Below are positions 24,612-32,399 of a stretch of DNA of 64,000 nucleotides, piece after piece (position 1 is the first letter of the stretch; each line of letters starts with the position of its first letter). The DNA is from Sphingopyxis sp. H053. Its GTDB lineage: Bacteria; Pseudomonadota; Alphaproteobacteria; Sphingomonadales; Sphingomonadaceae. The position numbers and the translations under genes were made by a program. The notes beneath the pieces were generated by a model that searched no databases, had not been told where the DNA came from, and saw only the letters and a program-made list of their open reading frames with translations. Location: NCBI RefSeq assembly GCF_001468225.1, contig NZ_LNRU01000001.1, forward strand, positions 558,001 to 622,000. Reading direction: 5' to 3'.

Positions 24612-25478
24612 TCAGCTATTCGCGCCCAGATATCCCAGCTGCCCCGCCTTGAAGATCGTCTGCGCGCGGTTGACCGAGTTCAGTTTCTCGCCGGCGCGGT
24701 GGACGTGATAGCGCACCGTCGCGTGGCTCAATGAAATGATCATGCCGATCTCGCGGTCGGTCTTGCCGATCGCCGCCCAGCGCAGGCATTCGACCTCGCG
24801 CTTCGACAATTCGCAGTCGGAAGGAATCCGCCGTTTCGTCCGCATCGCCGAGGCATAGCCCGCGATGAAACGCCGCGTCGCGAGCGCCAGCGTGTCGCCG
24901 ATCGCCGCGAACAGGTCCGACAGATCGGTGATGTCGGGATCCGACGGTTGAAAGCTGTTCGCCGAAATCTGCCCGAACGGCAGATGGACGGGAACGACGA
25001 TCGCCGCTTTGTACCGATCGTGCGCCGAAAAATAGCGCGAGAGGTCGATATCATCGAGATAGGGGTTGGGCTGCGCGGTACGGAAACCTTCGGCATTGCA
25101 CCAGAAAGGCTCGCTTTCGTACCGGCACGAGCGCGGCAGGGGCGAGTGGAGCGCCAGCCTGTGATCTTCCCACCAGCGCTCGCCATCGCCGAGCCAGCCG
25201 AACAGGTCGGCGGCGAGCACCGCGCCGTCGGCGTCGACCATCGTTTCCTTCGACGCGATATCGTCGCAGAGCGCCGCGCGCAGGCCATAAGCCGCGGCAT
25301 AGTCGCGCAACACCACCGCCGCGTCGTGGATATCTTCCACGCAGCGAACCGTGACCGCGTCGACGAGGGTCCTGGCATCCATTGGGGGCGCGAACCCGTC
25401 GATCGGCAGTTTTTCTGCCTGTTCTCCCATCAGCGGGACTATTTCACACTGGCCGGCAAGTCGCAATGCATGTGTCAT
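24612..25478 (-). CDS. LuxR-family (solo) transcriptional regulator
   Basis: Regulator of 288 aa with a C-terminal LuxR helix-turn-helix from about residue 220: LSKREVECLRWAAIGKT, then IGMIISLSHATVRYHV. The N-terminal 170 residues look like an autoinducer-binding-type domain, with W and Y residues in the WWEDHRLAL and YRYESEPFW-like region. No luxI-type synthase is in the window. It is the last gene of the large minus-strand catabolic operon, with its ATG overlapping the acyl-CoA dehydrogenase stop (ATGA). It probably senses a pathway intermediate rather than a quorum signal, but this is inference. Later starts at residues 17 or 33 are possible. Confidence 0.85.
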   Translation of the reverse strand: MTHALRLAGQCEIVPLMGEQAEKLPIDGFAPPMDARTLVDAVTVRCVEDIHDAAVVLRDYAAAYGLRAALCDDIASKETMVDADGAVLAADLFGWLGDGERWWEDHRLALHSPLPRSCRYESEPFWCNAEGFRTAQPNPYLDDIDLSRYFSAHDRYKAAIVVPVHLPFGQISANSFQPSDPDITDLSDLFAAIGDTLALATRRFIAGYASAMRTKRRIPSDCELSKREVECLRWAAIGKTDREIGMIISLSHATVRYHVHRAGEKLNSVNRAQTIFKAGQLGYLGANS

Positions 25479-26683
25479 AAGCGGAGCACCGTCTTTGCTA
25501 TGATGTTTTTCTGAACTTCGCTCGAACCGCCGAATACGGTCCAGGCACGGCTGTTAAGATAGCGGGCGGCCGCGACCTGCGCGTCCTCGTCGCCGATCGC
25601 GGGCGGCGCTTCGTTGCCATAGAGCGGACGGACGGTGGGCAGTTGCAGGCCGTCGTATCCGTGCAGGTCCATCGCGAGGCCATCGATCCGCTGATGGATC
25701 TCGGACGAGAGCAATTTCACGAGCGAGGTTTGCGGGCCGGCAGGGCGGCCCTTCGCGATATCGGCGAGGATGCGCAGCTCGGTCGTTTCGAGCGCTTCGG
25801 CCTCGAGCCGCAGCCGCGCGATCCGCATCGCGATCTGGATATCGCCGCCGAGCGAACCATTGTGCCCGCTCGGCGCGACGCCCGCGAGCGCTTCGAGATG
25901 GTCGATCGCGCGGATCAGGCGCGGCGCATGGAACGATCCGCCGCGTTCGTTTTCAAGCAGGAACTTCGCGATCGTCCAGCCCTGACCCTCTTCGCCGATG
26001 CGGTTGTCGACCGAGGTGCGCGCGCCGTCGAGGAAGACCTGGTTGACCTCATGATCGCCGGCCATCGTAATGATTGGGGTCACGGTGACGCCGGGCTGGT
26101 CCATGGGGACGAGCAGGAAGCTGATTCCGGCCTGTTTCTTCACCTCGCCATCGGTGCGGACGAGGCAGAAGATCCAGTTCGCGTGGTGCGCGTGGGTGGT
26201 CCAGATCTTCGACCCGTCGACGACATATTCGTCGCCGTCGCGCCGCGCGCGGGTGCGGAGCGAGGCGAGATCGGAGCCGCTCTGCGGTTCGGAATAGCCC
26301 TGGCACCAATAATCGGTCCCTGCGCGGATCGCGGGCAGGAAACGGTCCTTTTGCTCCTGTGTCCCGAAGGCGCAGATCACCGGGCCGACGAGGCGGAGGC
26401 CGAGCACCGAGAGCGCCGGCGCGCCGGCGATCGCGCATTCCTTTTCAAAGATATAGCGCTGCATCGGCGTCCAGCCGGTGCCGCCGCAATCCTCGGGCCA
26501 GTGATAGGCGACCCAGCCCTTGTCATTGAGGATGCGGTGCCAGACGAGGCCGATATCGGGTTCGACAAAGACGCCGGGGGTGCGCCTGGCACCGTCGCGG
26601 ACATAATCGGGAAGCGAGGCGCGGAGGAAGTCGCGGACCTCCTCGCGGAATTTGAGTTCGTCTTTGGTGAGGTCCAGATCCAT
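25475..26683 (-). CDS. Acyl-CoA dehydrogenase (full-length type)
   Basis: FAD-dependent acyl-CoA dehydrogenase of 402 aa. All three regions are present: the N-terminal helical domain, the beta domain (WCQGYSEPQSGSDLAS, then VDGSKIWTTHAHHANWIF) and the C-terminal domain ending FGGSSEVQKNIIAKTVLRL. It is probably partner of the shorter homologue at 28226-29287. Steroid side-chain acyl-CoA dehydrogenases of the FadE28/FadE29 type work as alpha2-beta2 heterotetramers encoded close together, one subunit lacking part of the FAD or catalytic contacts. It starts 8 bp after the thiolase-like gene. Confidence 0.9.
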   Translation of the reverse strand: MDLDLTKDELKFREEVRDFLRASLPDYVRDGARRTPGVFVEPDIGLVWHRILNDKGWVAYHWPEDCGGTGWTPMQRYIFEKECAIAGAPALSVLGLRLVGPVICAFGTQEQKDRFLPAIRAGTDYWCQGYSEPQSGSDLASLRTRARRDGDEYVVDGSKIWTTHAHHANWIFCLVRTDGEVKKQAGISFLLVPMDQPGVTVTPIITMAGDHEVNQVFLDGARTSVDNRIGEEGQGWTIAKFLLENERGGSFHAPRLIRAIDHLEALAGVAPSGHNGSLGGDIQIAMRIARLRLEAEALETTELRILADIAKGRPAGPQTSLVKLLSSEIHQRIDGLAMDLHGYDGLQLPTVRPLYGNEAPPAIGDEDAQVAAARYLNSRAWTVFGGSSEVQKNIIAKTVLRL

Positions 26684-26691
26684 GCGTTCCG

Positions 26692-27840
26692 CTAGCGTTC
26701 GAGGATCGCCACCGCCGACAGGCCGGGCGCTCCATAGACATGAGAATAACCGACCTTCGGGCCGTTCGGCACCTGCCGCGCGCCGCCGCGACCACGCAGC
26801 TGCAGCGTATTTTCATAGACTTGCCTGAGGCCCGAGGCGCCGATCGGCTCGCCGCACGCGAGGCAGCCGCCGTCGGTGTTCACCGGCATTCTGCCGCCGA
26901 TCTCGCTCCACCCTTCGGCGAGCCATTGTTCCTGTTCGCCGTCGGTGCAGAAGCCGTTTTCGGCCATGTGCATGATTTCGGCGCCGCTTTCGGTGTCCTG
27001 CAACTGTGCGACGGAGACGTCTTCAGGGCCGATGCCCGCCATTTCGAAGGCGGCCTTGCTGGCGACCTCGGTGGGTTTGCCGCCGCCATGGACGCTGATC
27101 GACGGCGCGAAGACCTCGAACGATCCTTCGGGTCGGGTGCGGAAGGCGACACTCGCGATGCGCACCGCGTCGGCGCCGAGTTCGCGGACCTTCTTGCCGC
27201 TCGCGAGAACGAGCGCGACCGCGCCCTCGGCGGGCGAGCAGAACATATATTTGGTCAGCGGATCGTTGACGATCGGCGCATTCAATATCGTGTCGAGATC
27301 GACCGGCGAACGCCGCCACGCATGCTCGCATAGCGTGCCGTTGCGAAACGCCTTTTCGGCGACGAGGCCGAGGGTGCGACGGCTGATGCCGTGGAGTGCC
27401 ATATAGCGCTGGATCTTCAGCGCAAAGAATTGCGTCGTCAGCATCATGCCGGTTTCGCCATACCATTCAGGCAGGCCGTAATCGGACGGCTTGGCGTTGA
27501 AGGCGCCGCGCGGATGCTTGTCGAAGCCGACCGCGAGCGCGATGTCGCAGGCACCCGCGGCAATGGCGTTGCGTGCCGCGGTCAGCGCGCTGCCGCCGGT
27601 CGCGCAGCCGTTCGCGACGTTGATGAAGGGGACGCTGGTCAGCCCAAGCTCGTTGACCATGATGTCGGCCGAGCCCGCCGCCGCCGAGCCACCATAAGCG
27701 AATTCGACGTCGGGCCATTCGATCCCGGCGTCGCCCAGCGCCTCGCGCACGGCATAGACGCCCTGGTCGCGCCCCGACCGGCCATCGGTGCGGCCAAAGG
27801 GATGGATACCCGCGCCGATGATATAGACGTCGTCGTTCAT
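26692..27840 (-). CDS. Thiolase-like protein, possible steroid-type retro-aldolase (Ltp2-like)
   Basis: Thiolase-fold protein of 382 aa of the lipid-transfer/SCP-x thiolase group. The nucleophile-like Cys79 is present in NGCATGGSAL. The second catalytic motif reads CGEPIGASG (Glu331 where thiolases have His in GHPIGASG). The last motif reads HVYGAPG where thiolases have a Cys-x-Gly-Gly motif. These changes argue against ordinary thiolysis and fit Ltp2-type aldolases, which release a small acyl-CoA by retro-aldol cleavage together with a DUF35 partner. That partner gene overlaps the start of this one by ATGA (27837-27840). Confidence 0.85.
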   Translation of the reverse strand: MNDDVYIIGAGIHPFGRTDGRSGRDQGVYAVREALGDAGIEWPDVEFAYGGSAAAGSADIMVNELGLTSVPFINVANGCATGGSALTAARNAIAAGACDIALAVGFDKHPRGAFNAKPSDYGLPEWYGETGMMLTTQFFALKIQRYMALHGISRRTLGLVAEKAFRNGTLCEHAWRRSPVDLDTILNAPIVNDPLTKYMFCSPAEGAVALVLASGKKVRELGADAVRIASVAFRTRPEGSFEVFAPSISVHGGGKPTEVASKAAFEMAGIGPEDVSVAQLQDTESGAEIMHMAENGFCTDGEQEQWLAEGWSEIGGRMPVNTDGGCLACGEPIGASGLRQVYENTLQLRGRGGARQVPNGPKVGYSHVYGAPGLSAVAILER

Positions 27841-28229
27841 GGCTGGCGCTCCGGACGGAAGGCATAGGTCGACCGCGTATCGTCGAAGGCGACGACGGCG
27901 AAGGTCATCGGCATCCCGATGACGAGGTCGGCCGCTTCGGCGTCGACGATCCGCGTCTCGACGATCACTTCGCCGGGCAGTTCGACATAGCCGATGAGGA
28001 ACGGCTGGAAGGGCCGCGGACCGCTGTACGGTTCCTTGGGCTCAAAGCCCTGCGTGGTCCACGACCAGAGCGTGCCTTTGCGCGACAGCGCGACCGGTTC
28101 GACCAGCGCGGCGGCGTCGCCCGAAGGCACGGGAAAGACGATCTCGCCGTCGGCGCGGCGCGCGCCGATCAGGCGCGGTTCGGCTTCGTCGGTCCACAGG
28201 CCCGGCGCGATCGGGACGAGCACGCTCAT
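27837..28229 (-). CDS. OB-fold (DUF35-like) partner protein
   Basis: Protein of 130 aa with an OB-fold C-terminal half (FLIGYVELPGEVIVETRIVD, then MPMTFAVVAF), the arrangement of DUF35 proteins that pair with thiolase-like enzymes. The N-terminal zinc ribbon is degenerate: the whole protein contains no cysteine, whereas standard members carry four. It probably activates or scaffolds the adjacent thiolase-like aldolase, as the DUF35 domain of ChsH2 does for Ltp2. The start is set by ATGA overlap with the upstream acyl-CoA dehydrogenase; the open frame upstream is a shadow. Confidence 0.8.
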   Translation of the reverse strand: MSVLVPIAPGLWTDEAEPRLIGARRADGEIVFPVPSGDAAALVEPVALSRKGTLWSWTTQGFEPKEPYSGPRPFQPFLIGYVELPGEVIVETRIVDAEAADLVIGMPMTFAVVAFDDTRSTYAFRPERQP

Positions 28230-29287
28230 GCCGCCCTCGCAAAGCTGCGCAGGCAATGGTCCTGATCGCCGAAGAATTTGTCGAGCAGCATGACGCGCTT
28301 CAGCGCATGGCCGATCGCGAGCTCGTCGGTCTGGCCCATGCCGCCGTGCATCTGCACCGCCTCGAGCCCGATTTTCGTCGCCGCTTCGCCGACAAATGCC
28401 TTCGCGCCCGCGGCGATGCGCGGCCAGTTCGCATCGTCGGTCGTTGGGTCGAGCATCGCGGTGCGCAGCACCATCGAGCGCGCCTGTTCGAGCGCGGCAT
28501 AGCATTCGACGAGGCGGTGCTGGAGCGCCTGGAAGCTGCCGATCGCGGCGCCGAACTGCTGGCGCTCGCCGACATAGGCGAGGGTGTCGTCGAACATCGT
28601 CTGCGCGAGCCCCAGCATCTCGGCCGCGGCGAGCAGGCGGGCGTCGCCGATGACGCGCTGGAATTTCGCGTCGGGCAGTTCGAACAGCTCTGCAGGTGCG
28701 CGATGCAGGTCGATCGTCGCGCCGTTCGAACCGTCGATCACCGGATAGTCCTGCCGCACGACGCCGGCGGCTCCCTTCGCGACTTTCGCGAGCTTGTTGT
28801 CGGCGACAGTGACCAGCAGCGTGTCGGCGAGGGGCGCGCCGAGGACGAAGGTCTTGGCGCCGGTGAGATGAGCATTTTCGGCTTTGGTGGCTACGGCTTC
28901 GATCTCATAGCGACGCCCCGGTTCTGCAAAGGCGATGGCCGCCAACTGCGCGCCCGAGGCCAGCTCGCAGACCAGCGCGCCATCGCCCGTTGCAGCCGCA
29001 AGCCGGATCGGCAGCACGCCATTTTCGAGCCAGGGGTCGATCGCGACTCCTGTGCCCAGCGCTTCGGCGACGAGCGCGAGGTCAACCATCGTTCCGCCGA
29101 TGCCGCCCATCGTTTGCGGAGCGGCGAGCGCGAGCAGGCCGAGGTCGGCGACCTCCTGCCAACGCGCGCGCGAATAGCCGCCCTCGGCCTTACGCATCGC
29201 ATGCCGCGCGGCGATGTCGACCGGCCCGAGAAAGCGGCCGATCATGTCGCGCGTCAGCTGCTGGTCTTCGTCGAGGTCGAAATTCAT
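28226..29287 (-). CDS. Acyl-CoA dehydrogenase (short, FadE28-like)
   Basis: Acyl-CoA dehydrogenase of 353 aa, starting MNFDLDEDQQLTRDM with ATGA overlap to the P450 gene. It is about 50 residues shorter than the paralogue at 25475 and has a reduced middle domain. The C-terminal motif QMHGGMGQTDELAIGHALKR is well preserved. Short homologues of this type usually need a second subunit to complete the FAD site, which the 402-aa enzyme in the same operon could supply. It should introduce a double bond into a CoA-activated side chain. Confidence 0.88.
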   Translation of the reverse strand: MNFDLDEDQQLTRDMIGRFLGPVDIAARHAMRKAEGGYSRARWQEVADLGLLALAAPQTMGGIGGTMVDLALVAEALGTGVAIDPWLENGVLPIRLAAATGDGALVCELASGAQLAAIAFAEPGRRYEIEAVATKAENAHLTGAKTFVLGAPLADTLLVTVADNKLAKVAKGAAGVVRQDYPVIDGSNGATIDLHRAPAELFELPDAKFQRVIGDARLLAAAEMLGLAQTMFDDTLAYVGERQQFGAAIGSFQALQHRLVECYAALEQARSMVLRTAMLDPTTDDANWPRIAAGAKAFVGEAATKIGLEAVQMHGGMGQTDELAIGHALKRVMLLDKFFGDQDHCLRSFARAA

Positions 29288-30528
29288 GCGCGCCGCCGGA
29301 AGCTGATCGGCAAGGTAGTGAGCCCGCGAAGCAACATGTTCGGCGGCCAGCTCGGCGTGTGACCCTCGGCAACGCGGAAGTCGGTGAGTCGGGTGAACAG
29401 TTCCGAATAAGCGACCGCCATTTCCTTGCGGCTCAGCATATTGCCGACGCACATATGGATGCCCTTGCCGAAAGCGAGATGGCTGCGCGCATTGGCGCGC
29501 TCCATGTCGAAGCGGTCGGGGTCGGGATATTTGGCGGGATCGCGGTTCGCCGCGGCATATCGGAGCTGCACCATCGCGCCCTTCGGGATTTTGACCCCGC
29601 CAAGCTCGGCGTCCTTCAGCACCATGCGCCACATGCCCGCGGTCGGGCTCTCGGTGCGCAGCACTTCCTCGACAAGGTTGATGATCGCGCGGTCATTGCC
29701 TTCGTCGGCGGCGGCGACGGCTTTTGCCATCTGGTCGGGGCTTTCGATCAATTGAAGCAACCCGCCGGCGAGCGCCGAGGTCGTCGTCTCATTCCCCGCG
29801 ACCATCAGCTGCTGCATGATCGACAGGATTTCGGCATCCTCCAGCGGTCGTTCGCCGTCGACTTCGGCGTAGACGAGGTCGGAGAGCAGGTCGTCGGTGC
29901 GATTGGCGCGGCGCTCGTCGATCTTCGCTTTCACATAATGCTGGAATTCGACCACCTCGCGCGCGCATTCGAGCTCGCGTTCCTTCGGGATCATCCGGCC
30001 GAGCCGGTCGACGAAGGCGTCGGACCAGCGCTTCACGCGATCGAGGTCGCCCTCCATGCCGATCTGGCTCGCGATCATCGCGACGGGCAGTGGAATGCCG
30101 AAATCGCGGACGAAATCGGCGTCGCCTTTTGCCGCCATCTTTTCGATCAGGTCGACGACCACCCCGCGCATATCCTCCTCGATCGCCGCAACGCGCTTCA
30201 TCGAGAAGGCGAGGTTGACGAGTTTGCGGAAACGCGTGTGCGTCGGCGGGTCGGCGGTGAGCAGCGTGTCGACCTGCGGCCAGCCCTCGGCGAGGATCGC
30301 GGCGACATCGCCGTCCTCGGCCATCGCGCCCGACAACGTGCCCTGGAAATTGTTCGAAAAGGTGTCGACCTCGCCCGTCGCTTGCGAACAAAGATCGTAG
30401 GAGAGGACGAGGAACATCCCTTCCGACAATTGCACGACGGGGCTCTTGGGCATCCAGGCGCGATAATAATCGAACGGGTCCGCGATGACTTGCGGGTCGA
30501 AAAAACTGCTTGCGGCGATATCGTTCAC
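29284..30528 (-). CDS. Cytochrome P450
   Basis: Bacterial soluble P450 of 414 aa. The heme-thiolate Cys360 is in FGKGIHMCVG, the oxygen-activation helix motif AGNETTTSA is near residue 246, and the ExxR motif is in EEVLRTESP. The N-terminal part contains TLLTADPPTHTRFRKLV, the helix C region that contacts heme. Length and motifs fit the CYP125/CYP142-like and related terpene/steroid hydroxylating families, but the exact family is not decidable by eye. No ferredoxin gene is adjacent. It overlaps the acyl-CoA dehydrogenase start, so it heads the tightly coupled part of the operon. Confidence 0.92.
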   Translation of the reverse strand: MNDIAASSFFDPQVIADPFDYYRAWMPKSPVVQLSEGMFLVLSYDLCSQATGEVDTFSNNFQGTLSGAMAEDGDVAAILAEGWPQVDTLLTADPPTHTRFRKLVNLAFSMKRVAAIEEDMRGVVVDLIEKMAAKGDADFVRDFGIPLPVAMIASQIGMEGDLDRVKRWSDAFVDRLGRMIPKERELECAREVVEFQHYVKAKIDERRANRTDDLLSDLVYAEVDGERPLEDAEILSIMQQLMVAGNETTTSALAGGLLQLIESPDQMAKAVAAADEGNDRAIINLVEEVLRTESPTAGMWRMVLKDAELGGVKIPKGAMVQLRYAAANRDPAKYPDPDRFDMERANARSHLAFGKGIHMCVGNMLSRKEMAVAYSELFTRLTDFRVAEGHTPSWPPNMLLRGLTTLPISFRRRA

Positions 30529-30603
30529 GCGCCTCTTCCCTCAATCTTCTCGTTATACGCGCAACTATATGCAGCCGCTCCCGCCGCGCGATGCACATTT
30601 TCG

Positions 30604-31377
30604 TTAGGCGGCGGTGACATGTGCAAGCGCGTTGGCGATGAACCGGCGCAGGTTCGGATCGGCATAGGCGGCGGGGCCGTCGCCGGGCTGGAGATAGACG
30701 AGGCGGCCCGCGCCGACGGCTTTTTCCCATGCGATGAGGTCGCTTTCGGGGCGGTGATCCCAGCCAATGTTGCTGAACATGCGTCCTGCGACGGCCTGCG
30801 CCGCCGAGTAGAAATTGTCGCGAACGAAAGCATGGTCGGCGCGGAGCAGCGGCTTGGCCGCGCCCCATATCGGCGCCAGATACAGTTCGTCGCAGAGCGG
30901 AAAGTGCGGCGGCAGGCCCGCGGTCACGGGGTGGCCGGGATCGAGCACGACCGCATCGTAACGGACCTCGTGGCGGTAACCCGAGTCGAGATGCGCTTCG
31001 CCATTCGCTTCGCCTGGTTCGTAGAGGAAGCGCCCGCCGAGCATGTCGGCCCATTCGGGCCACTCGGCCCAGCCCGCGATCGCATGATGCATCGCGACCG
31101 CGCCGCCGCCGCGCGCGAAATAGTCGGTGACCGCGCGGCGGTACGTGAAGGAAGGCGGCCGCGTCGCCGCTTTGCCGCCCTCGAAGCGATATCCGGGCAT
31201 ATCGTAGAAGAGGATCGCGTCGGCATCGTTCGCCGCGCCCGCGGCGACAGCAGTCTCGGCCTCGGGATGGATCAGGTGCGTGACCGCCCAGCCCTCGAAG
31301 CTCGCGAGCAGGCCGGCGAAGGGCTCGGCGTCATAAGGATGACCGCCCGACAGGACAAGAAGACGGCGAGCATTCAT
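30604..31377 (-). CDS. ThuA-like domain protein
   Basis: Protein of 257 aa of the ThuA family (class I glutamine amidotransferase-like fold). Typical segments are LLVLSGGHPYD at the N-terminus, DAILFYDMPG, GGGAVAMHHAIAGW and NIGWDHRPESDL. The catalytic Cys of true glutamine amidotransferases is absent. ThuA proteins are linked to sugar catabolism, but many lie in other catabolic loci and the reaction is unknown. It overlaps the upstream MDR reductase by 4 bp and is followed 75 bp later by the P450 gene. A second member lies at 45501-46262. Confidence 0.82.
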   Translation of the reverse strand: MNARRLLVLSGGHPYDAEPFAGLLASFEGWAVTHLIHPEAETAVAAGAANDADAILFYDMPGYRFEGGKAATRPPSFTYRRAVTDYFARGGGAVAMHHAIAGWAEWPEWADMLGGRFLYEPGEANGEAHLDSGYRHEVRYDAVVLDPGHPVTAGLPPHFPLCDELYLAPIWGAAKPLLRADHAFVRDNFYSAAQAVAGRMFSNIGWDHRPESDLIAWEKAVGAGRLVYLQPGDGPAAYADPNLRRFIANALAHVTAA

Positions 31378-32390
31378 GCGATCTTGAGGATCATCTTGCC
31401 CTGGTTGCTCCCCGCAAAGAGCCGCATGAAGGCGCCGAAGCTGTTTTCGATCCCTTCGTCGACATGCTCGTCGGCGATGAGCTTGCCCTGTTGCAGCCAG
31501 CCCGCCATCGCGGCGCCGCCCTCGGCGAAGCGCGGGATATAGTCGGCGACGAGCAGCCCGCGGATCGAGGCGCGGTGGACGATGAGCTGCCAGATGTTGC
31601 GCGCGCCGACCTTGTCGACGCTGTTATATTCGCTGATCAGGCCGCAGAGGCCGATGCGCGCGCCGTGGCGGAGGTTCATCAGCCCCGCGTCGAGGATGTC
31701 GCCGCCGACATTTTCGAAGATGATATCGACGCCATCGGGCGCCTCGGCGCGGATCGCGTCGGTGAGCGCCTGCACATCCTTGCCGCGATAATCGATCGCG
31801 GCGTCGAAACCGTAGCGATCGACGAGCTTCGCGCATTTCTCTGCGCCGCCCGCGATGCCGATCACCTTGCTCGCGCCCTTGATCTTCGCGATCTGCCCGA
31901 CGAGCGAGCCGACCGCACCCGCGGCGCCGGTGACGAGCACGACGTCGCCGGACTGGGGCTCGCAGACGTCGATATAGCCGAAATAAGCGGTCATCCCGAC
32001 CGCGCCGAGCACCGACAGATAGTTGGTGACCGACGGTACGAGGCTCGCATCGATCGGCTGGGTGAAACCGCCGACGGTGCCAACCGAATATTCCTCGATG
32101 CCGTTCAAGCCCATCACCCATTGGCCGGGCGCAAAGCCTTCGGCCTTGCTCGCCTCGACAATGCCGATGGTCGAGGCGCGCACCGGATCGCCGAGCGGGA
32201 TCGGCGGCATATAGCTTGGCGCATCGTCCATCCAGCCGCGGATCGCGGGGTCGAGCGAGGCATAATGGTTGCGGATCAGGAACTGCCCGTCGGCGAGTTC
32301 GGGCGCGGGTTCGGTGATGAGCGAGAAGTCTTCCGGCACCGGTTCGCCCTCGGGACGGCGGACGAGCAGGAAGCGGCGGTTGTCGGGCAT
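31374..32390 (-). CDS. NADP-dependent MDR oxidoreductase (PTGR/CurA type)
   Basis: Zinc-independent MDR reductase of 338 aa and second of three paralogues in the window. Family motifs are LDPAIRGWMDDAPSY, TGAAGAVGSLVGQIA, GIAGGAEKCAKLV and FENVGGDILD. It probably reduces an enone or other activated double bond with NADPH, for example of a ring-degradation intermediate. It lies 9 bp after the molybdopterin oxidoreductase and overlaps the ThuA gene by ATGA, so it belongs to the operon 34523-24612. Confidence 0.9.
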   Translation of the reverse strand: MPDNRRFLLVRRPEGEPVPEDFSLITEPAPELADGQFLIRNHYASLDPAIRGWMDDAPSYMPPIPLGDPVRASTIGIVEASKAEGFAPGQWVMGLNGIEEYSVGTVGGFTQPIDASLVPSVTNYLSVLGAVGMTAYFGYIDVCEPQSGDVVLVTGAAGAVGSLVGQIAKIKGASKVIGIAGGAEKCAKLVDRYGFDAAIDYRGKDVQALTDAIRAEAPDGVDIIFENVGGDILDAGLMNLRHGARIGLCGLISEYNSVDKVGARNIWQLIVHRASIRGLLVADYIPRFAEGGAAMAGWLQQGKLIADEHVDEGIENSFGAFMRLFAGSNQGKMILKIA

Positions 32391-32399
32391 GAAAAATCC

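Noticed and set aside
24612-25478. LuxR-type protein as part of a quorum-sensing pair.
   Set aside because: No luxI-type synthase in the window, and it is embedded as last gene of a catabolic operon. Called as a solo regulator.
28990-31542. 850-codon plus-strand frame across P450 and ThuA genes.
   Set aside because: Shadow of the minus-strand operon. No domain motif in its translation and no ribosome-binding site.
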